A program made the position numbers and the translations under genes. The notes under the pieces are model-generated. The model searched no databases. It saw only the letters and a program-made list of their open reading frames with translations, and had not been told where the DNA came from. Of a stretch of DNA of 64,000 nt, positions 45,452 to 55,735 are shown one piece after another. Each line of letters begins with the position of its first letter. Positions within the stretch are counted from its first letter, which is position 1. Location: the NCBI GenBank assembly GCA_004563275.1, contig SFSZ01000007.1, positions 29,599-93,598 of the forward strand, written 5' to 3'. This DNA comes from a bacterium (GTDB lineage Bacteria; Bacillota_I; Bacilli_A; RF39; UBA660).

Positions 45452-47581
45452 ATGAAAAATAATATATTAGAAGTATTAAAAGACAAACATGAGGCTCAAA
45501 CTTTAATTCAAATTAATGATTTGTTAGGCCTATCAAGTGCCGAAGAATTAAAACAATTAGAATTAACACTAGAAGAATTAGTAAATGAATATAAAGTATT
45601 TAAAACTAAAAAAGACAAATATATCTTATACGATAATGCCCCAGGAATTAAAGTCGGAAAATTAAGCGTTAATAAAGCCGGAAATGGTTTTCTTTTACAA
45701 GAAGGAGAAGATATTTACATAGATTATTGTAATCTAAATAGTGCAATAGATGGAGACGAAGTTCTTGTTGAATTAATAAAATATAAAGGCAAAGAAGAAG
45801 GCCGCGTAGTTAAAATTCTAAATCGAAATACTAAAAATATTATTGGTGAAATCTTGTTTAAAGATAAAAAGCCAACTTTAATCTTAGATGATAAAAAGAA
45901 AAAAATAACCGTAGAACTAGATCCAAATACAACTAATAATTGTGTAGATGGTACTAAAGTAGTCGTAAATTTAGTAAAAGAAAAATCTAGAAACAATTAT
46001 ATTGGTAAAGTTGTAAGTATCATCGGCCATAAAGACGATCCAGGTGTCGATATTAAAACCATTGCCTATAAACATGAAATATATGAAGAATTTAGTAAAG
46101 AAGCAATAGAACAAGCAGAACACCTTCCAACTGAAGTTCAAGAATCAGAACTAAGAGGAAGAAAAGATTTAACAAACGAAATGATTTTTACCATTGATGG
46201 TGATGATACAAAAGATATAGACGATGCCATAAGTTATAAAAAACTAAAAGATGGTACTTTTGAATTAGGAGTTCACATTGCTGATGTATCACATTATGTA
46301 ACCAAAGATAGTCCTTTAGATCAAGATGCCTTTAGAAGAGGAACAAGTTCATATCTAGCATATTCAGTAATTCCAATGTTACCTCATTTATTATCAAATG
46401 GAATTTGTTCATTAAATCCTAACGTTGTCAGATTAACTTTATCTTGTGTTATGAACATTGATCACAAAGGCAATATTATAAAGTATGATATTTTCCCAAG
46501 CTATATCAAATCAAGAAAACAAATGACATATAAAAAAGTTAATGACATTATCATGAGAGATATCATTGCTGAAGATTATGAACCATATGCAGATACTTTA
46601 AAAGAAATGAATAATTTAGCTCACATATTAAGAAGAGCAAAAGAAAACCGCGGGTACATTGATTTTAATATTGATGAACCAAAAATAATTTGTGATAAAG
46701 ATGGTGTATGTACAGACATTATTAAAGTTGAAAGAGAAGATGGTGAAAAACTAATTGAGGACTTTATGATAGCAGCCAATGAAACAGTTGCAAGTCATGC
46801 TTATAACATGGGGGTCCCATTTATTTATCGTGTTCACGGGGAACCTAAAAAAGAAAAAGTTGATGACTATCTTCATTTAGTAAGTTTAATGGGATATAAA
46901 ATAGTTGGTAAATTTAAAGATATCAAACCTACTAGTTTCCAAAAAATTCTTGCTCAATTACAAGATAAACCAGAAACTCCTATTTTATCAGAATTGTTAT
47001 TAAGATCAATGCAAAAAGCAGTTTATTCAAAAGATAATATTGGACACTTTGGTTTAGGAAGTAAATGCTATACTCATTTTACCAGCCCAATTAGACGTTA
47101 CCCAGATTTAACAGTTCATAGATTATTAAGAACTTACTTTTTTGAAAATAATATGGATAACCAAACCATTAATTATTGGGATAGTAATTTAGATTACATT
47201 GCTTTAAATTCTAGTGAAAGAGAACAAGCAGCTATTGATGCTGAACGTGAAGTAGATGATATGAAAATGGCAGAATTTATGGAAAACCATATCGGAGAAG
47301 TATTTGAAGGAACAATTAGTACAGTTACCAACTTTGGTATGTTTGTCTGCTTATCAAATTTAATTGAAGGATTAATTCATATAAATACATTAGAGGGTGA
47401 CTACTATAGTTATGTACCAGAATTATTTTCTATAGTTGGTCAAAATACCAAAGTAAGATATCGTTTAGGCGATAAAGTTAAAGTTAAATGCATAGGAGCA
47501 AGTAAAGCCGCAGCAACAATTGATTTTGTATTATTAGAGGGTGATAAACGTGGAAATAAAAAACCGCAAAGCAAGTTATGA
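45452..47581 (+). CDS. rnr: ribonuclease R
   Basis: Processive 3'-5' exoribonuclease. 709 residues from the ATG at 45452, which has GGTGA 5 bp upstream (an ATG at 45440 is also in frame). Domains in order: N-terminal winged helix, two cold-shock folds, the RNB catalytic domain with [15 protein letters not shown] near 250 and HIADVSHYV, and a C-terminal S1 domain ([18 protein letters not shown] near 612). It overlaps smpB by about 30 bp; RNase R and SmpB-tmRNA work together in decay of non-stop mRNA. Confidence 0.96.
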   Translation: MKNNILEVLKDKHEAQTLIQINDLLGLSSAEELKQLELTLEELVNEYKVFKTKKDKYILYDNAPGIKVGKLSVNKAGNGFLLQEGEDIYIDYCNLNSAIDGDEVLVELIKYKGKEEGRVVKILNRNTKNIIGEILFKDKKPTLILDDKKKKITVELDPNTTNNCVDGTKVVVNLVKEKSRNNYIGKVVSIIGHKDDPGVDIKTIAYKHEIYEEFSKEAIEQAEHLPTEVQESELRGRKDLTNEMIFTIDGDDTKDIDDAISYKKLKDGTFELGVHIADVSHYVTKDSPLDQDAFRRGTSSYLAYSVIPMLPHLLSNGICSLNPNVVRLTLSCVMNIDHKGNIIKYDIFPSYIKSRKQMTYKKVNDIIMRDIIAEDYEPYADTLKEMNNLAHILRRAKENRGYIDFNIDEPKIICDKDGVCTDIIKVEREDGEKLIEDFMIAANETVASHAYNMGVPFIYRVHGEPKKEKVDDYLHLVSLMGYKIVGKFKDIKPTSFQKILAQLQDKPETPILSELLLRSMQKAVYSKDNIGHFGLGSKCYTHFTSPIRRYPDLTVHRLLRTYFFENNMDNQTINYWDSNLDYIALNSSEREQAAIDAEREVDDMKMAEFMENHIGEVFEGTISTVTNFGMFVCLSNLIEGLIHINTLEGDYYSYVPELFSIVGQNTKVRYRLGDKVKVKCIGASKAAATIDFVLLEGDKRGNKKPQSKL

Positions 47582-47978
47582 TTATTTTATTGATAAAGAA
47601 ATAGAAGCTGGAATTGTATTAACAGGAACCGAAATCAAATCCCTACGTAAAGGTAGTGCTAATATTAAAGATTCATACGCCAAAATTAAAAATGATGAAG
47701 CTTATCTTTTAAATATGTTTATTGCAAAATATGACGAAGGTAATAGATTTAATCACGAAGAAAGAAGAACTAGAAAATTACTTCTTCATAAAAATGAAAT
47801 TAAAAGATTAAAAGAAGATAGTGATAAAGAAGGATATACATTAATCCCTTTAGAGGTATATTTAAAAAATAATAAAGCTAAAGTAAAAATTGGAGTTTGT
47901 AAAGGTAAACATAATTATGATAAAAGAGCTTCATTAAAAGAAAAAGAACTAAAGAAAGCAATTAAAGATGCGTATTAA
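47550..47978 (+). CDS. smpB: tmRNA-binding protein SmpB
   Basis: Binds tmRNA and places it in the A site. The GTG at 47550 is chosen: GAGG lies 9 bp upstream and the protein then begins [14 protein letters not shown] like the family; the GTG at 47541 abuts the Shine-Dalgarno. The 142 residues keep the oligonucleotide-binding barrel ([21 protein letters not shown]) and the C-terminal KGKHNYDKR tail. It overlaps both rnr and the amidase gene. Confidence 0.95.
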   Translation: MEIKNRKASYDYFIDKEIEAGIVLTGTEIKSLRKGSANIKDSYAKIKNDEAYLLNMFIAKYDEGNRFNHEERRTRKLLLHKNEIKRLKEDSDKEGYTLIPLEVYLKNNKAKVKIGVCKGKHNYDKRASLKEKELKKAIKDAY

Positions 47979-49767
47979 AAAACTAATATTACTAATATTA
48001 ATTTCAATCCCAATAAATATTTATGCTCAAACAACAGCTCCAATAGATGTAACAACCATGAGTATGGAAGAAATATCTACGGCACTAGATAATAATATAA
48101 TTACAAGTAAACAACTAGTTAATATTTATTTAGAAAGAATAGACGCATATAAAGATTATAATGCCATAATATCCATTAATGAAAATGCTTTAACCCAAGC
48201 CGAGGAGTTAGATAAAGAAAGAGCAAATGGTAAAGTAAGATCATCTATTCACGGTATTCCTATTATTGTTAAAGATAATATTGACGTACTAGGTATGCCA
48301 ACTACATCTGGTACTAAATCTTTAAAGGATAATTATCCTAAGCAAAACGCTGATGTGATTCAAAAATTAATTGATGCCGGTGCTATTATAATTGCCAAAG
48401 CAAATATGTCAGAATTAGCATTCTATGCTAGTTCATCTAAAAGTTCATATGGTACTGTAAAAAATGCTTATAATTTAGATTATAGCCCTTATGGATCGTC
48501 AGGAGGATCAGCAGTAGCAGTAGCTGCCTCATTAGCATCAGCAGCACTAGGAACTGATACCAATTCATCAGTCAGACTACCAGCCGCTGCCAATAATCTT
48601 GTTGGTTACAGACCTACATATGGTTTATTTAGTAATCAAGGCGTTTTACCATATGATCCCAATAGAGATACTGTAGGTACGTTAACAAAAACTTTAAATG
48701 ATTCTATTATATTAACTAATATAATGTCCTTAAATAACACCAAAATAAAAACAAATTTATCAAATTTAAAAGAAATTACAATTGGTGTTCCAACTTTATT
48801 TTTAGATGGATCGGAATCATCTGATTTAAGAGAAAATAAAAAAGGATATTCAGAAATTACCAAAATGGCTAAAAAAGTTATAAGTTTGTTAGAAAAAAAT
48901 GGAGCAAAAATAGTTTATTTAGATGAATATTTTACAAATACTCAAAACTACTATGTAAACAATTCTTATAGTGGATATTTGTTTTGTAATGCCGTAAATA
49001 ATTATTTAAAAGGAACAACGGGAAGTATAAGAACATTTGAAGATTTAGCTAAGTCAAACGGTAAAATAACAAATATTGATACGTATTTAAAATATTGTGG
49101 AACCTCAAATGAATTAAAAGATAATAAAAAAACAATAATAACAAACTATGATGTATATTTAAATAATATCTATAAAAGCAATGATTTAGATGCAATAATT
49201 TATCCAACTACCAAAAATCAATTGTTAAAAGTTAATAAAAGTGGTATTGTTAATATAGCGGCTCATGCATCACCTGCGGTAGGCTATCCATCTATAACCA
49301 TGCCATTAGGTTTTGATCAAGACAACTTACCGTATGGAATTGAATTTATGAGTCTAAAAGGAGACGACAATCTGCTTTTAAATATAGCTGGAGTTTATGA
49401 AAAAATAAATAACCAAAGTAAACATGCTCCAACTATTGCCCCATCATTATATAGTGTTGATAACCAAACTCAAAAATTGGTAGAAAAATACTTAAAATTA
49501 AATAATGAAGAAGATAATAATTTTATAAAAACAAAATGGTTAAACAAAGTGAAAAATTACTTTAAACAATATAATAATGTAAAAGACCATTCATCTTCAT
49601 CAAAAAAATTAAATACCAATTATATAATAACCATCATATTATCAACAATGTATAATATATTTAAAATTATATTAATTATAATTTTAATAATCTATATACT
49701 ATTAATATTAACAAAAACAGCAATAAAAAAACTAAAACCCAAAAAGAAGAGGAGAAACCATAAATAG
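47968..49767 (+). CDS. amidase-signature enzyme, secreted and C-terminally membrane-anchored
   Basis: 599 residues. An N-terminal signal peptide ([17 protein letters not shown]) is followed by an amidase-signature domain (about 30-480) with catalytic Lys in IVKDNIDV near 108, the cis-Ser region [15 protein letters not shown] (second Gly replaced by Ser) and nucleophile region YGSSGGSA near 175. After a Lys/Asn-rich linker comes a C-terminal membrane helix (about 563-587) and a basic tail. So the enzyme faces outward while tethered. The substrate amide is unknown; cytoplasmic GatA is excluded by the export signals. It overlaps smpB by 11 bp. Confidence 0.9.
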   Translation: MRIKKLILLILISIPINIYAQTTAPIDVTTMSMEEISTALDNNIITSKQLVNIYLERIDAYKDYNAIISINENALTQAEELDKERANGKVRSSIHGIPIIVKDNIDVLGMPTTSGTKSLKDNYPKQNADVIQKLIDAGAIIIAKANMSELAFYASSSKSSYGTVKNAYNLDYSPYGSSGGSAVAVAASLASAALGTDTNSSVRLPAAANNLVGYRPTYGLFSNQGVLPYDPNRDTVGTLTKTLNDSIILTNIMSLNNTKIKTNLSNLKEITIGVPTLFLDGSESSDLRENKKGYSEITKMAKKVISLLEKNGAKIVYLDEYFTNTQNYYVNNSYSGYLFCNAVNNYLKGTTGSIRTFEDLAKSNGKITNIDTYLKYCGTSNELKDNKKTIITNYDVYLNNIYKSNDLDAIIYPTTKNQLLKVNKSGIVNIAAHASPAVGYPSITMPLGFDQDNLPYGIEFMSLKGDDNLLLNIAGVYEKINNQSKHAPTIAPSLYSVDNQTQKLVEKYLKLNNEEDNNFIKTKWLNKVKNYFKQYNNVKDHSSSSKKLNTNYIITIILSTMYNIFKIILIIILIIYILLILTKTAIKKLKPKKKRRNHK

Positions 49768-49808
49768 AAACATCATAAGTTTTTAAAAGCTGTTATGGAA
49801 AAATAAAG

Positions 49809-50519
49809 ATGATAAAGTTTATAATAATAGACAACGATTTAAAATATCATAATATATATGAATCTATTATTAATAAATTAATGTTTAATAATGACATAAA
49901 CTATGAAATAGAGAGATACAATAAATATACCCCAGAACTAGGTAAAACTATAAGTGATAGATCAATTTTTAAAATATATTTATCAGAAACAGTTCTACCC
50001 GGTTCAAAAAATGGATTAGACATTGCCAGAGAAATTAGAACTAAAGATTGGGATAGTGAAATATTATTTATAACCAATCATGATAAATTATTTGAAACAG
50101 TATTTAGAAAAGGACTAAAAGTCTTTAGTTTTATTGAAAAATACTATAATTTAGAAGAAAGACTTGAAATAGATTTATCTAAAATATTAAGCAGAAACTT
50201 TGATAAAAAGAAATTCTTTTTAAGTAACTGTTCTCAAGATTTACAAATATATCTAAAAGATATCTTATACTTATATTGTGATACGCCTACAAGAAAAGTA
50301 ATGGTAGTAACAAATCAAAATATTTTTCACTTAAATACCACCTTAAAAGAAGCATTACAAAAATGTGATAATAGGTTTAAACAAGTTCATCGTGCATGTA
50401 TAGTTAATACAGACGAAGTAAATCTATATAATTGGAATAAAGGATATTTCAAATTAAAGAATGGCAAAGAAGTATTATTATGTTCAAAGAATTATCGAAA
50501 AAATGTCGAAAATGTATAA
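49809..50519 (+). CDS. LytTR response regulator with Glu in place of the phospho-acceptor Asp
   Basis: 236 residues: an AgrA-like receiver (about 1-125) and a LytTR DNA-binding domain (about 135-236, with CDTPTRKVMVV and FKQVHRACIVNTDEV). The receiver start FIIIDND keeps the acidic pair. Aligned on the LP-G spacing of AgrA, the site that should read LDIxL is SETVLPGSKNG, so Glu stands at the phospho-acceptor position. No histidine kinase or peptide gene is adjacent. It may be permanently active or controlled otherwise (inference). Confidence 0.85.
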   Translation: MIKFIIIDNDLKYHNIYESIINKLMFNNDINYEIERYNKYTPELGKTISDRSIFKIYLSETVLPGSKNGLDIAREIRTKDWDSEILFITNHDKLFETVFRKGLKVFSFIEKYYNLEERLEIDLSKILSRNFDKKKFFLSNCSQDLQIYLKDILYLYCDTPTRKVMVVTNQNIFHLNTTLKEALQKCDNRFKQVHRACIVNTDEVNLYNWNKGYFKLKNGKEVLLCSKNYRKNVENV

Positions 50520-50700
50520 AAAGCATTATTTTGTGTTTAAAAAGCCAAAAACATAAAAAAATAAAATTATTAAACTACTTTAAACATCGAAAAAGATCTT
50601 TAAAACAAGTTAAGATATTTTACCTAAATTATTTGTTAGAATATAATTGACGCAGGGCTATGATATCGAGCTGCAAATAAATTAGGAAGGAGAGTTTAGC
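50520..50700 (+). promoter_or_regulatory. upstream region of the cold-shock gene
   Basis: An AT-rich 180 bp. TTGTTAGAATATAATTGACG near 50633-50652 contains a likely -10 (TATAAT), leaving a 5' leader of about 45 bases before the TTG start. The leader has AAGGAGAG as Shine-Dalgarno. Cold-shock genes commonly have structured leaders; I see no clear cold box. Confidence 0.45.
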
Positions 50701-50916
50701 TTGAGAGGTAAAGTAAAATGGTTTAATAATGAAAAAGGATATGGATTCATTGAATGTTCAGATTTAGAAGATATTTTTGTTCATTATTCCTCAATACACA
50801 GAGATGGATACAAGACTCTAAAAGATGGAGAACTTGTTGACTTTAAATTAATAGAGACTGCTAAAGGACTACAAGCAGTTGACGTTACCGAAGTACAATT
50901 AACTACAATTTTGTAG
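50701..50916 (+). CDS. cold-shock domain protein (Csp family)
   Basis: Single-stranded nucleic-acid chaperone. 71 residues starting at TTG (MRGKVKWFNNEKGYGFIE), with RNP1 KGYGFIE and RNP2 DIFVHYSSI intact. GGAGAG is 7 bp upstream of the TTG, and no ATG is available, so the TTG start is well supported. Confidence 0.94.
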   Translation: MRGKVKWFNNEKGYGFIECSDLEDIFVHYSSIHRDGYKTLKDGELVDFKLIETAKGLQAVDVTEVQLTTIL

Positions 50917-50924
50917 TTTTTTCT
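50901..50924 (+). terminator. terminator overlapping the end of the cold-shock gene
   Basis: AACTACAA and TTGTAGTT with T6; the stop TAG lies in the 3' arm. Confidence 0.85.
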
Positions 50925-51013
50925 TTTTATAAATACATTTACTATACATAAAAGCTAATTATGTTCTAAAATTTAAAATCAAATATGTTATAATATAATT
51001 GGGAGATGATATA

Positions 51014-51544
51014 ATGAACATTTTAATACGTGGAGACAAACTTAAGGTTACAGATGCCATAAGAGCACACATAGAGGAGAAATTAGGACGACTAAATAAA
51101 TACTTTGATTCATCAGACGAAATACATGCAAACGTCTTAGTAAAAGTAAGAGATAAAGATCAAATTATCGAAGTTACTATTCCTACTAAAAAATTTACCT
51201 TAAGAGCAGAAGAAAAACATAGTGATTTATATGCTGCTACAGATCTTGTTGTAGACAAACTAGAAAGACAAATTAGAAAGAATAAAACAAGATTAAATAA
51301 TCGTTTCAAAAAAGAAGAAGTACCCGAATTGGTATTCGAAATAATTGAAACAGAAGAAGAAAATGAAGATAAAATTGTTAAAAGAAAAACATTAGATATT
51401 AAACCAATGGATGAAGAAGAAGCTATTCTTCAAATGGAATTACTTGATCATGATTTCTTTGTATTTAAAAATGTAGATAAAGAATGCATTTCAGTCTTAT
51501 ACAAGAGAAAAGATGGTAATTACGGTATAATAGATACTAAATAA
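51014..51544 (+). CDS. hpf: ribosome hibernation promoting factor, long form
   Basis: Dimerises 70S ribosomes into 100S in stationary phase. The 176 residues start MNILIRGDKLKVTDAIR, followed by an HPF/YfiA domain (1 to about 95), a charged linker and the C-terminal dimerisation domain KTLDIKPMDEEEAILQMELLDHDFFVFKN. The ATG at 51014 has GGGAGATG upstream. It precedes secA, as in Bacillus (yvyD-secA). Confidence 0.96.
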   Translation: MNILIRGDKLKVTDAIRAHIEEKLGRLNKYFDSSDEIHANVLVKVRDKDQIIEVTIPTKKFTLRAEEKHSDLYAATDLVVDKLERQIRKNKTRLNNRFKKEEVPELVFEIIETEEENEDKIVKRKTLDIKPMDEEEAILQMELLDHDFFVFKNVDKECISVLYKRKDGNYGIIDTK

Positions 51545-51547
51545 AAA

Positions 51548-51575
51548 AATAGGATGTAAAAGTCCTTTTTTTCTG
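51548..51575 (+). terminator. terminator after hpf
   Basis: AGGA, short loop and TCCT with T7, overlapping the upstream side of the secA promoter (TGATATAAT near 51575). Confidence 0.65.
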
Positions 51576-51605
51576 ATATAATATTAACTTGAAGAGGTGA
51601 TTTTA

Positions 51606-54107
51606 ATGAGTTTACTAAAAAAACTTGTTGATACTGAATATAAAGAATTAAGAAGATTTAATAAAATTGCAGATCAAATTGAAGCGTTAGATGAAACATA
51701 TTCAAAAATGAGTGATGAAAGTCTAGCCGCAAAAACAAATGAATTTAAAGAAAGATTAGCTAATGGTGAAACATTAGAAGATATAAAAGTAGAAGCTTTC
51801 GCTACCGTAAGAGAAGCTGCTTATAGAACTATTGGCTTAAAACCATATCGAGTTCAACTTATCGGTGGTCTAGCTATTCATTATGGTAATATTGCTGAAA
51901 TGAAAACAGGAGAAGGAAAAACCCTAGTTACAATTCTACCTGCATATTTAAATGCTCTAGCTGGAAAAGGAGTTCATGTTGTAACCGTAAATGAATACCT
52001 ATCAGCTCGTAATGCCGAATGGATGGGACCAGTTTATAAATTCTTAGGCTTAACAGTAGGAGTAAATTTAAGAGAACTAACTCCTCAAGAAAAACAAGAA
52101 GTTTATAACTGCGATATTACATATTCAACTAACAATGAAATTGGATTCGATTACTTAAGAGACAATATGGTTCAAAGAAAAGAAGACCGTACACAAAGAG
52201 GATTAAATTATGTTATCCTTGATGAAATTGACTCAATGTTAATCGATGAAGCCAGAACCCCACTTATTATTTCTGGTGGAAAAATGAATTCTGCTAACCT
52301 ATACATTGAAGCAGATAGTGCTGTTAAAAAACTAAAAGCTGAAGATGACTATACAATAGATGAAAAAACTAAAACAGTAATGCTAACTCCAGAAGGAAGT
52401 AGTAAAATTGAAAAATACTTCAAGTTATCAAATCTTTATGATGCAGATAATACCGCTTTAGTACATCATATTAATCAAGCGTTAAAAGCTAACTATGGAA
52501 TGAAAATTGATGTTGATTATGTTGTTGATGAAGAAGGCGCTGTTGTAATTGTTGACCAATTTACTGGACGTCTAATGCATGGTAGACAATTTAGTGAAGG
52601 ATTACATCAAGCAATCGAAGCTAAAGAAGGCGTAAAAATTAATGAAGAAACCAAAACTATGGCAACAATAACATTCCAAAACTTATTTAGAATGTATAAT
52701 AAAATCTCTGGTATGACAGGTACAGCTAAAACTGAAGAAGAAGAATTTAGAGACATCTACAATATGTATGTTATTGAAATTCCTACCAATAAACCATGTA
52801 TCAGAGAAGATATGGCAGACCTTATGTTTGCAACTGAAAAAGGAAAATATAACGCTATAGTTAATTTTATTAAAGAAAGACATGCAACTGGACAACCAAT
52901 CTTAGTAGGTACAATCTCAGTTGAATCAAATGAATTCTTAAGTAAATTACTACAAAAAGAACATTTACCTCATGAAGTATTAAATGCTAAAAACCATGCT
53001 AGAGAAGCCGAAATCATTGCTAAAGCTGGTGAAAAAGGTGCTATCACAATTGCTACAAATATGGCAGGACGTGGTACCGATATTAAATTAGGTGAAGGTG
53101 TTAAAGAATTAGGAGGATTATGCGTTATTGGTACTGAAAGACATGAATCAAGACGTATTGATAATCAGTTAAGAGGTCGTGCTGGACGTCAAGGAGATCC
53201 AGGATATTCACAATTCTTCATCTCATTTGAAGATGAATTAATGAGAAGATTCGGAACTGACAAAGTTAAAAATCTAATTCAAAATATGGGATATGACGAT
53301 ACAATGCCAATCCGTTCTAAAATGTTCTCTAAGAGTATTGAAAGTGCTCAAAAGAAAGTAGAAGGAAATAACTACGATATGCGTAAGAGCCTTCTAGATT
53401 ATGACAATATTGTTTCAGAACAAAGAAAAATTATTTATAACCGCAGAAATGAAATCTTAGATACAGATAACATAAATGAATTAACATACGAAACATTTAA
53501 AGATTATGTTGATGAATTTGTAGATGGACATATTGCTCCAGAAGGATATTTAACAGATAATGATTTAGAAGCAATTGTGAATAACTTCAATAGCTCACTA
53601 TTAAAATTCAAAAAATTCACTTTAGAAGATATCAAAGGTAAAAAAGAAGATGACATTATAGATTACATTGGAGATTTATTAGTAGAAGATTTCCAAGAAA
53701 AATTAAAAGATGTTCCTTCTGAAATAAGCAATAACTTTGAAAAATTCATTTCATTAAAAGTAATTGATGATGCATGGATTGAACACATTAATGCAATGGA
53801 TCATTTAAGAGAAGGTATTGGCTTAAGAGGATATGGACAAACTAATCCATTACAAGCTTATGCCCTAGAAGGTTATGATATCTTTGATAAAATGCAAGAT
53901 AACATTGATGCTAATATTACTAATTTCTTAATGAGAGTAGAAATTAAACAAAATATTGCTCCAAGAAAACAAGTACAAGGTAAAACAAATGATGGCAAAG
54001 AATCCCTAAAACAAACGCCTAAAACAAATGATAAAAAGAAAATAGGTAGAAACGATCCTTGTCCATGTGGCAGCGGATTGAAGTATAAAAACTGTCATGG
54101 CAAATAG
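51606..54107 (+). CDS. secA: preprotein translocase ATPase SecA with SEC-C tail
   Basis: Motor of the Sec pathway. The 833 residues have Walker A EMKTGEGKTLV near 100, DEIDSMLIDEARTPLI near 208, TNMAGRGTDIKL near 485 and LRGRAGRQGDPG near 520, the helical wing and scaffold, and a C-terminal SEC-C zinc motif CPCGSGLKYKNCHGK that normally binds SecB or the membrane. The ATG at 51606 (MSLLKKLVDTEYKELRR) follows GAGGTGA. The final 45 bp are the first of a series of such sequences downstream, and are probably supplied by the nearest cassette (inference). Confidence 0.98.
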   Translation: MSLLKKLVDTEYKELRRFNKIADQIEALDETYSKMSDESLAAKTNEFKERLANGETLEDIKVEAFATVREAAYRTIGLKPYRVQLIGGLAIHYGNIAEMKTGEGKTLVTILPAYLNALAGKGVHVVTVNEYLSARNAEWMGPVYKFLGLTVGVNLRELTPQEKQEVYNCDITYSTNNEIGFDYLRDNMVQRKEDRTQRGLNYVILDEIDSMLIDEARTPLIISGGKMNSANLYIEADSAVKKLKAEDDYTIDEKTKTVMLTPEGSSKIEKYFKLSNLYDADNTALVHHINQALKANYGMKIDVDYVVDEEGAVVIVDQFTGRLMHGRQFSEGLHQAIEAKEGVKINEETKTMATITFQNLFRMYNKISGMTGTAKTEEEEFRDIYNMYVIEIPTNKPCIREDMADLMFATEKGKYNAIVNFIKERHATGQPILVGTISVESNEFLSKLLQKEHLPHEVLNAKNHAREAEIIAKAGEKGAITIATNMAGRGTDIKLGEGVKELGGLCVIGTERHESRRIDNQLRGRAGRQGDPGYSQFFISFEDELMRRFGTDKVKNLIQNMGYDDTMPIRSKMFSKSIESAQKKVEGNNYDMRKSLLDYDNIVSEQRKIIYNRRNEILDTDNINELTYETFKDYVDEFVDGHIAPEGYLTDNDLEAIVNNFNSSLLKFKKFTLEDIKGKKEDDIIDYIGDLLVEDFQEKLKDVPSEISNNFEKFISLKVIDDAWIEHINAMDHLREGIGLRGYGQTNPLQAYALEGYDIFDKMQDNIDANITNFLMRVEIKQNIAPRKQVQGKTNDGKESLKQTPKTNDKKKIGRNDPCPCGSGLKYKNCHGK
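54063..54107 (+). repeat. SEC-C core R0, the functional 3' end of secA
   Basis: In-frame 45 bp from CCATGTGG to the stop: Pro-Cys-Gly-Ser-Gly-Leu-Lys-Tyr-Lys-Asn-Cys-His-Gly-Lys-stop. Copies R1, R2, R3 and R5 follow at 55030, 57632, 58562 and 60675; R4 at 59992 is truncated. Confidence 0.9.
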
Positions 54108-54113
54108 TCTTGT

Positions 54114-54149
54114 AAAGCCCCGTAAATAAAGGGATTGCGAGGCTTTTTC
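54114..54149 (+). terminator. terminator after secA
   Basis: AAAGCC...GGCTTTTT stem with internal loop, 6 bp after the stop. Confidence 0.75.
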
Positions 54150-54160
54150 TCTTTCAAAAA

Positions 54161-54182
54161 AGTACGTTTTACATACGTTTTT
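54161..54182. repeat. arm-type direct repeats, left end of cassette 1
   Basis: ACGTTTTACATACGTTTT: two ACGTTTT units 11 bp apart, about 100 bp after core R0. Same sequence type as the pair at 54904-54931. Confidence 0.6.
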
Positions 54183-54294
54183 AATTTTCAGAAAAAAGAA
54201 TAGATTGCATAATCAAAAACACTTGAATGATAATATAGTAATCTTACGAACAATATTATACGTGGTATAATATAAACAGGATGTGATTAAAATT

Positions 54295-54858
54295 ATGAAT
54301 AATATAGTTATAAGAAAAGCTATACCAGAAGATGCTGAAACAATAATAGATATTAATATTAAAGTTTGGAATTCTACATATAAAAATATAGTGTCCCAAG
54401 AAATTATAGATAAAATTCAAGTAAAAAATAAAGAAAGAATTGAACTGCAAAAGAAAATTATTGAAGGTGCACAAAATGTTTATGTCGCATTAGTAAATGG
54501 ATTGATAGTAGGATACGAGTCATTTGGTAAATCTTACGATGAAAAGTATGAAAATTCTGGAGAAATATATACTGCATATATATTAGATAATTATCAAAAT
54601 CTTGGATTAGGTAGACAGATGGCAATTGCTTGCATGAAAGAATTACTTAATAAAGGGTATATTACATTAGTAACTAAATGTCTTGAGGGTAATCCTTCAA
54701 ATGAGTTTCATAAATCATTAGGTGGTGTGTTGGTGGGACAATCTACATTTAAACCTATGGGAATATATGTTGGAAAAGAAAATGTATACTATCATGAAGA
54801 TTTAACAAAAAGTCTTGAATACAACATTGAAAAATTAAATAAGAAAAATATTAAATAA
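54295..54858 (+). CDS. GNAT family N-acetyltransferase
   Basis: 187 residues from the ATG at 54295 (MNNIVIRKAIPEDAETIIDI); a GTG at 54283 is possible. GNAT fold with AWxxTY-like VWNSTYKNIVSQEIID and the acetyl-CoA loop YQNLGLGRQMAIACMKELL near 103-121. Substrate unknown; relatives acetylate amines, including some antibiotics. It is the only gene of cassette 1, with its own promoter and terminator. Confidence 0.88.
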   Translation: MNNIVIRKAIPEDAETIIDINIKVWNSTYKNIVSQEIIDKIQVKNKERIELQKKIIEGAQNVYVALVNGLIVGYESFGKSYDEKYENSGEIYTAYILDNYQNLGLGRQMAIACMKELLNKGYITLVTKCLEGNPSNEFHKSLGGVLVGQSTFKPMGIYVGKENVYYHEDLTKSLEYNIEKLNKKNIK

Positions 54859-54884
54859 ATTTATCGCACTATTAAGATTTTACG

Positions 54885-54907
54885 AGCAGTCGTGATGACT
54901 GCTTTTT
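54885..54907 (+). terminator. terminator of cassette 1
   Basis: AGCAGTC, GTGAT, GACTGCT followed by T4. Confidence 0.75.
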
Positions 54908-54931
54908 ACATAAGTTTTTACATACGTTTCG
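54904..54931. repeat. arm-type direct repeats before core R1
   Basis: ACATAAGTTTTT and ACATACGTTTCG, a 12-bp tandem pair 122 bp upstream of R1. Confidence 0.6.
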
Positions 54932-55029
54932 TGGAGATTCTTAAGAAAAATTAAGTTGTAGAAAATATAAATTCTTTGTAATTTCAATAAAAAAATTGTA
55001 AAAAGTGCAGAAAAATTGCAGTTTCTGCA

Positions 55030-55074
55030 CCATGTGGAAGTGGAAAGAAATATAAACAATGTTGTGGTAAATAA
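55030..55074 (+). repeat. SEC-C core R1 (detached secA 3' end)
   Basis: In-frame 45-bp SEC-C ending: PCGSGKKYKQCCGK and TAA, with no upstream reading frame related to secA. Homology to secA begins exactly at CCATGTGG. A secA-type terminator (ACTCGC...GCGAGT, T5, 55074-55117) follows. Confidence 0.88.
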
Positions 55075-55147
55075 CTCGCAAAGCCCGATAAAATAGGGGA
55101 AAACGCGAGTTTTTCTTTTTATCAAAAAATAGCCCAAAATATGGGCT

Positions 55148-55169
55148 GGAGCCACTTTGGAGCCATTTT
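55148..55169. repeat. arm-type direct repeats after core R1
   Basis: GGAGCCACTTT and GGAGCCATTTT, exactly adjacent 11-mers, 118 bp after the start of R1. Confidence 0.65.
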
Positions 55170-55246
55170 GATTTAAATATTGGACTATACAAGTAAAATT
55201 TATTATGGGTTCATGTTATAATTATGTATGAAAGTTGGTGATTAAA

Positions 55247-55723
55247 TTGAATTATGAAATAATTGATGTAAAACAAGAGGAAAAAGAAAAGTTATATAAA
55301 TTATTACAGTATGCTTTATATGATGGTTCGCAATACATTGATAATGACATAAATGAAGATTGTATATTTGAATATAGATGGTTTGATAATTATTTTACCG
55401 ATAATGATCGAAATTCATATTTTATTAAAAGTGGAAATGCCTATGTAGGAATGGTTATGGTAAACGAGAATTTGAAGTTTAATAAAGACGGTAAATGCAT
55501 TGCCGAGTTCCTAATAATGCCAAGATTCAGAAGAAATCATATTGGTAAAAAGGTTGCATATGAAATATTTGAAAAATTTAAAGGCAATTGGGAAGTTCAA
55601 CCGATGGATAATAATCCTATTGCATATTCATTTTGGAAGAATATTATATCAGAATATACAAATGGTAATTATATAACTAAAAATGATGGAATAGAGGATG
55701 TATTCATTTTTAATAATAAATAG
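55247..55723 (+). CDS. GNAT-like acetyltransferase (TTG start)
   Basis: 158 residues from the TTG at 55247 (LNYEIIDVKQEEKEKLYKLL), which has GGTG about 6 bp upstream; a TTG at 55235 is possible. The pattern AEFLIMPRFRRNHIGKKVAYEIFEKFKG near 90-117 matches a GNAT acetyl-CoA loop with RRxxIGK. YALYDGSQYI and DNNPIAYSFW fit the same family. Substrate unknown. First gene of cassette 2, 12 bp before the next. Confidence 0.8.
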   Translation: MNYEIIDVKQEEKEKLYKLLQYALYDGSQYIDNDINEDCIFEYRWFDNYFTDNDRNSYFIKSGNAYVGMVMVNENLKFNKDGKCIAEFLIMPRFRRNHIGKKVAYEIFEKFKGNWEVQPMDNNPIAYSFWKNIISEYTNGNYITKNDGIEDVFIFNNK

Positions 55724-55735
55724 AGGTGTTAATTT

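Larger units (their letters stand above)
54063..55029 (+). mobile_element. cassette 1 of the secA array (GNAT)
   Basis: 967 bp from core R0 to core R1. Contents: SEC-C tail, terminator, ACATACG-type arm repeats (54161-54182), promoter TATAAT near 54264, one GNAT gene, terminator, and matching ACATAAG/ACATACG arm repeats (54904-54931) 122 bp before R1. Arms of the same type at both ends support a single mobile unit. No recombinase gene. If insertion always occurs at secA, this is the most recent arrival. Confidence 0.6.
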
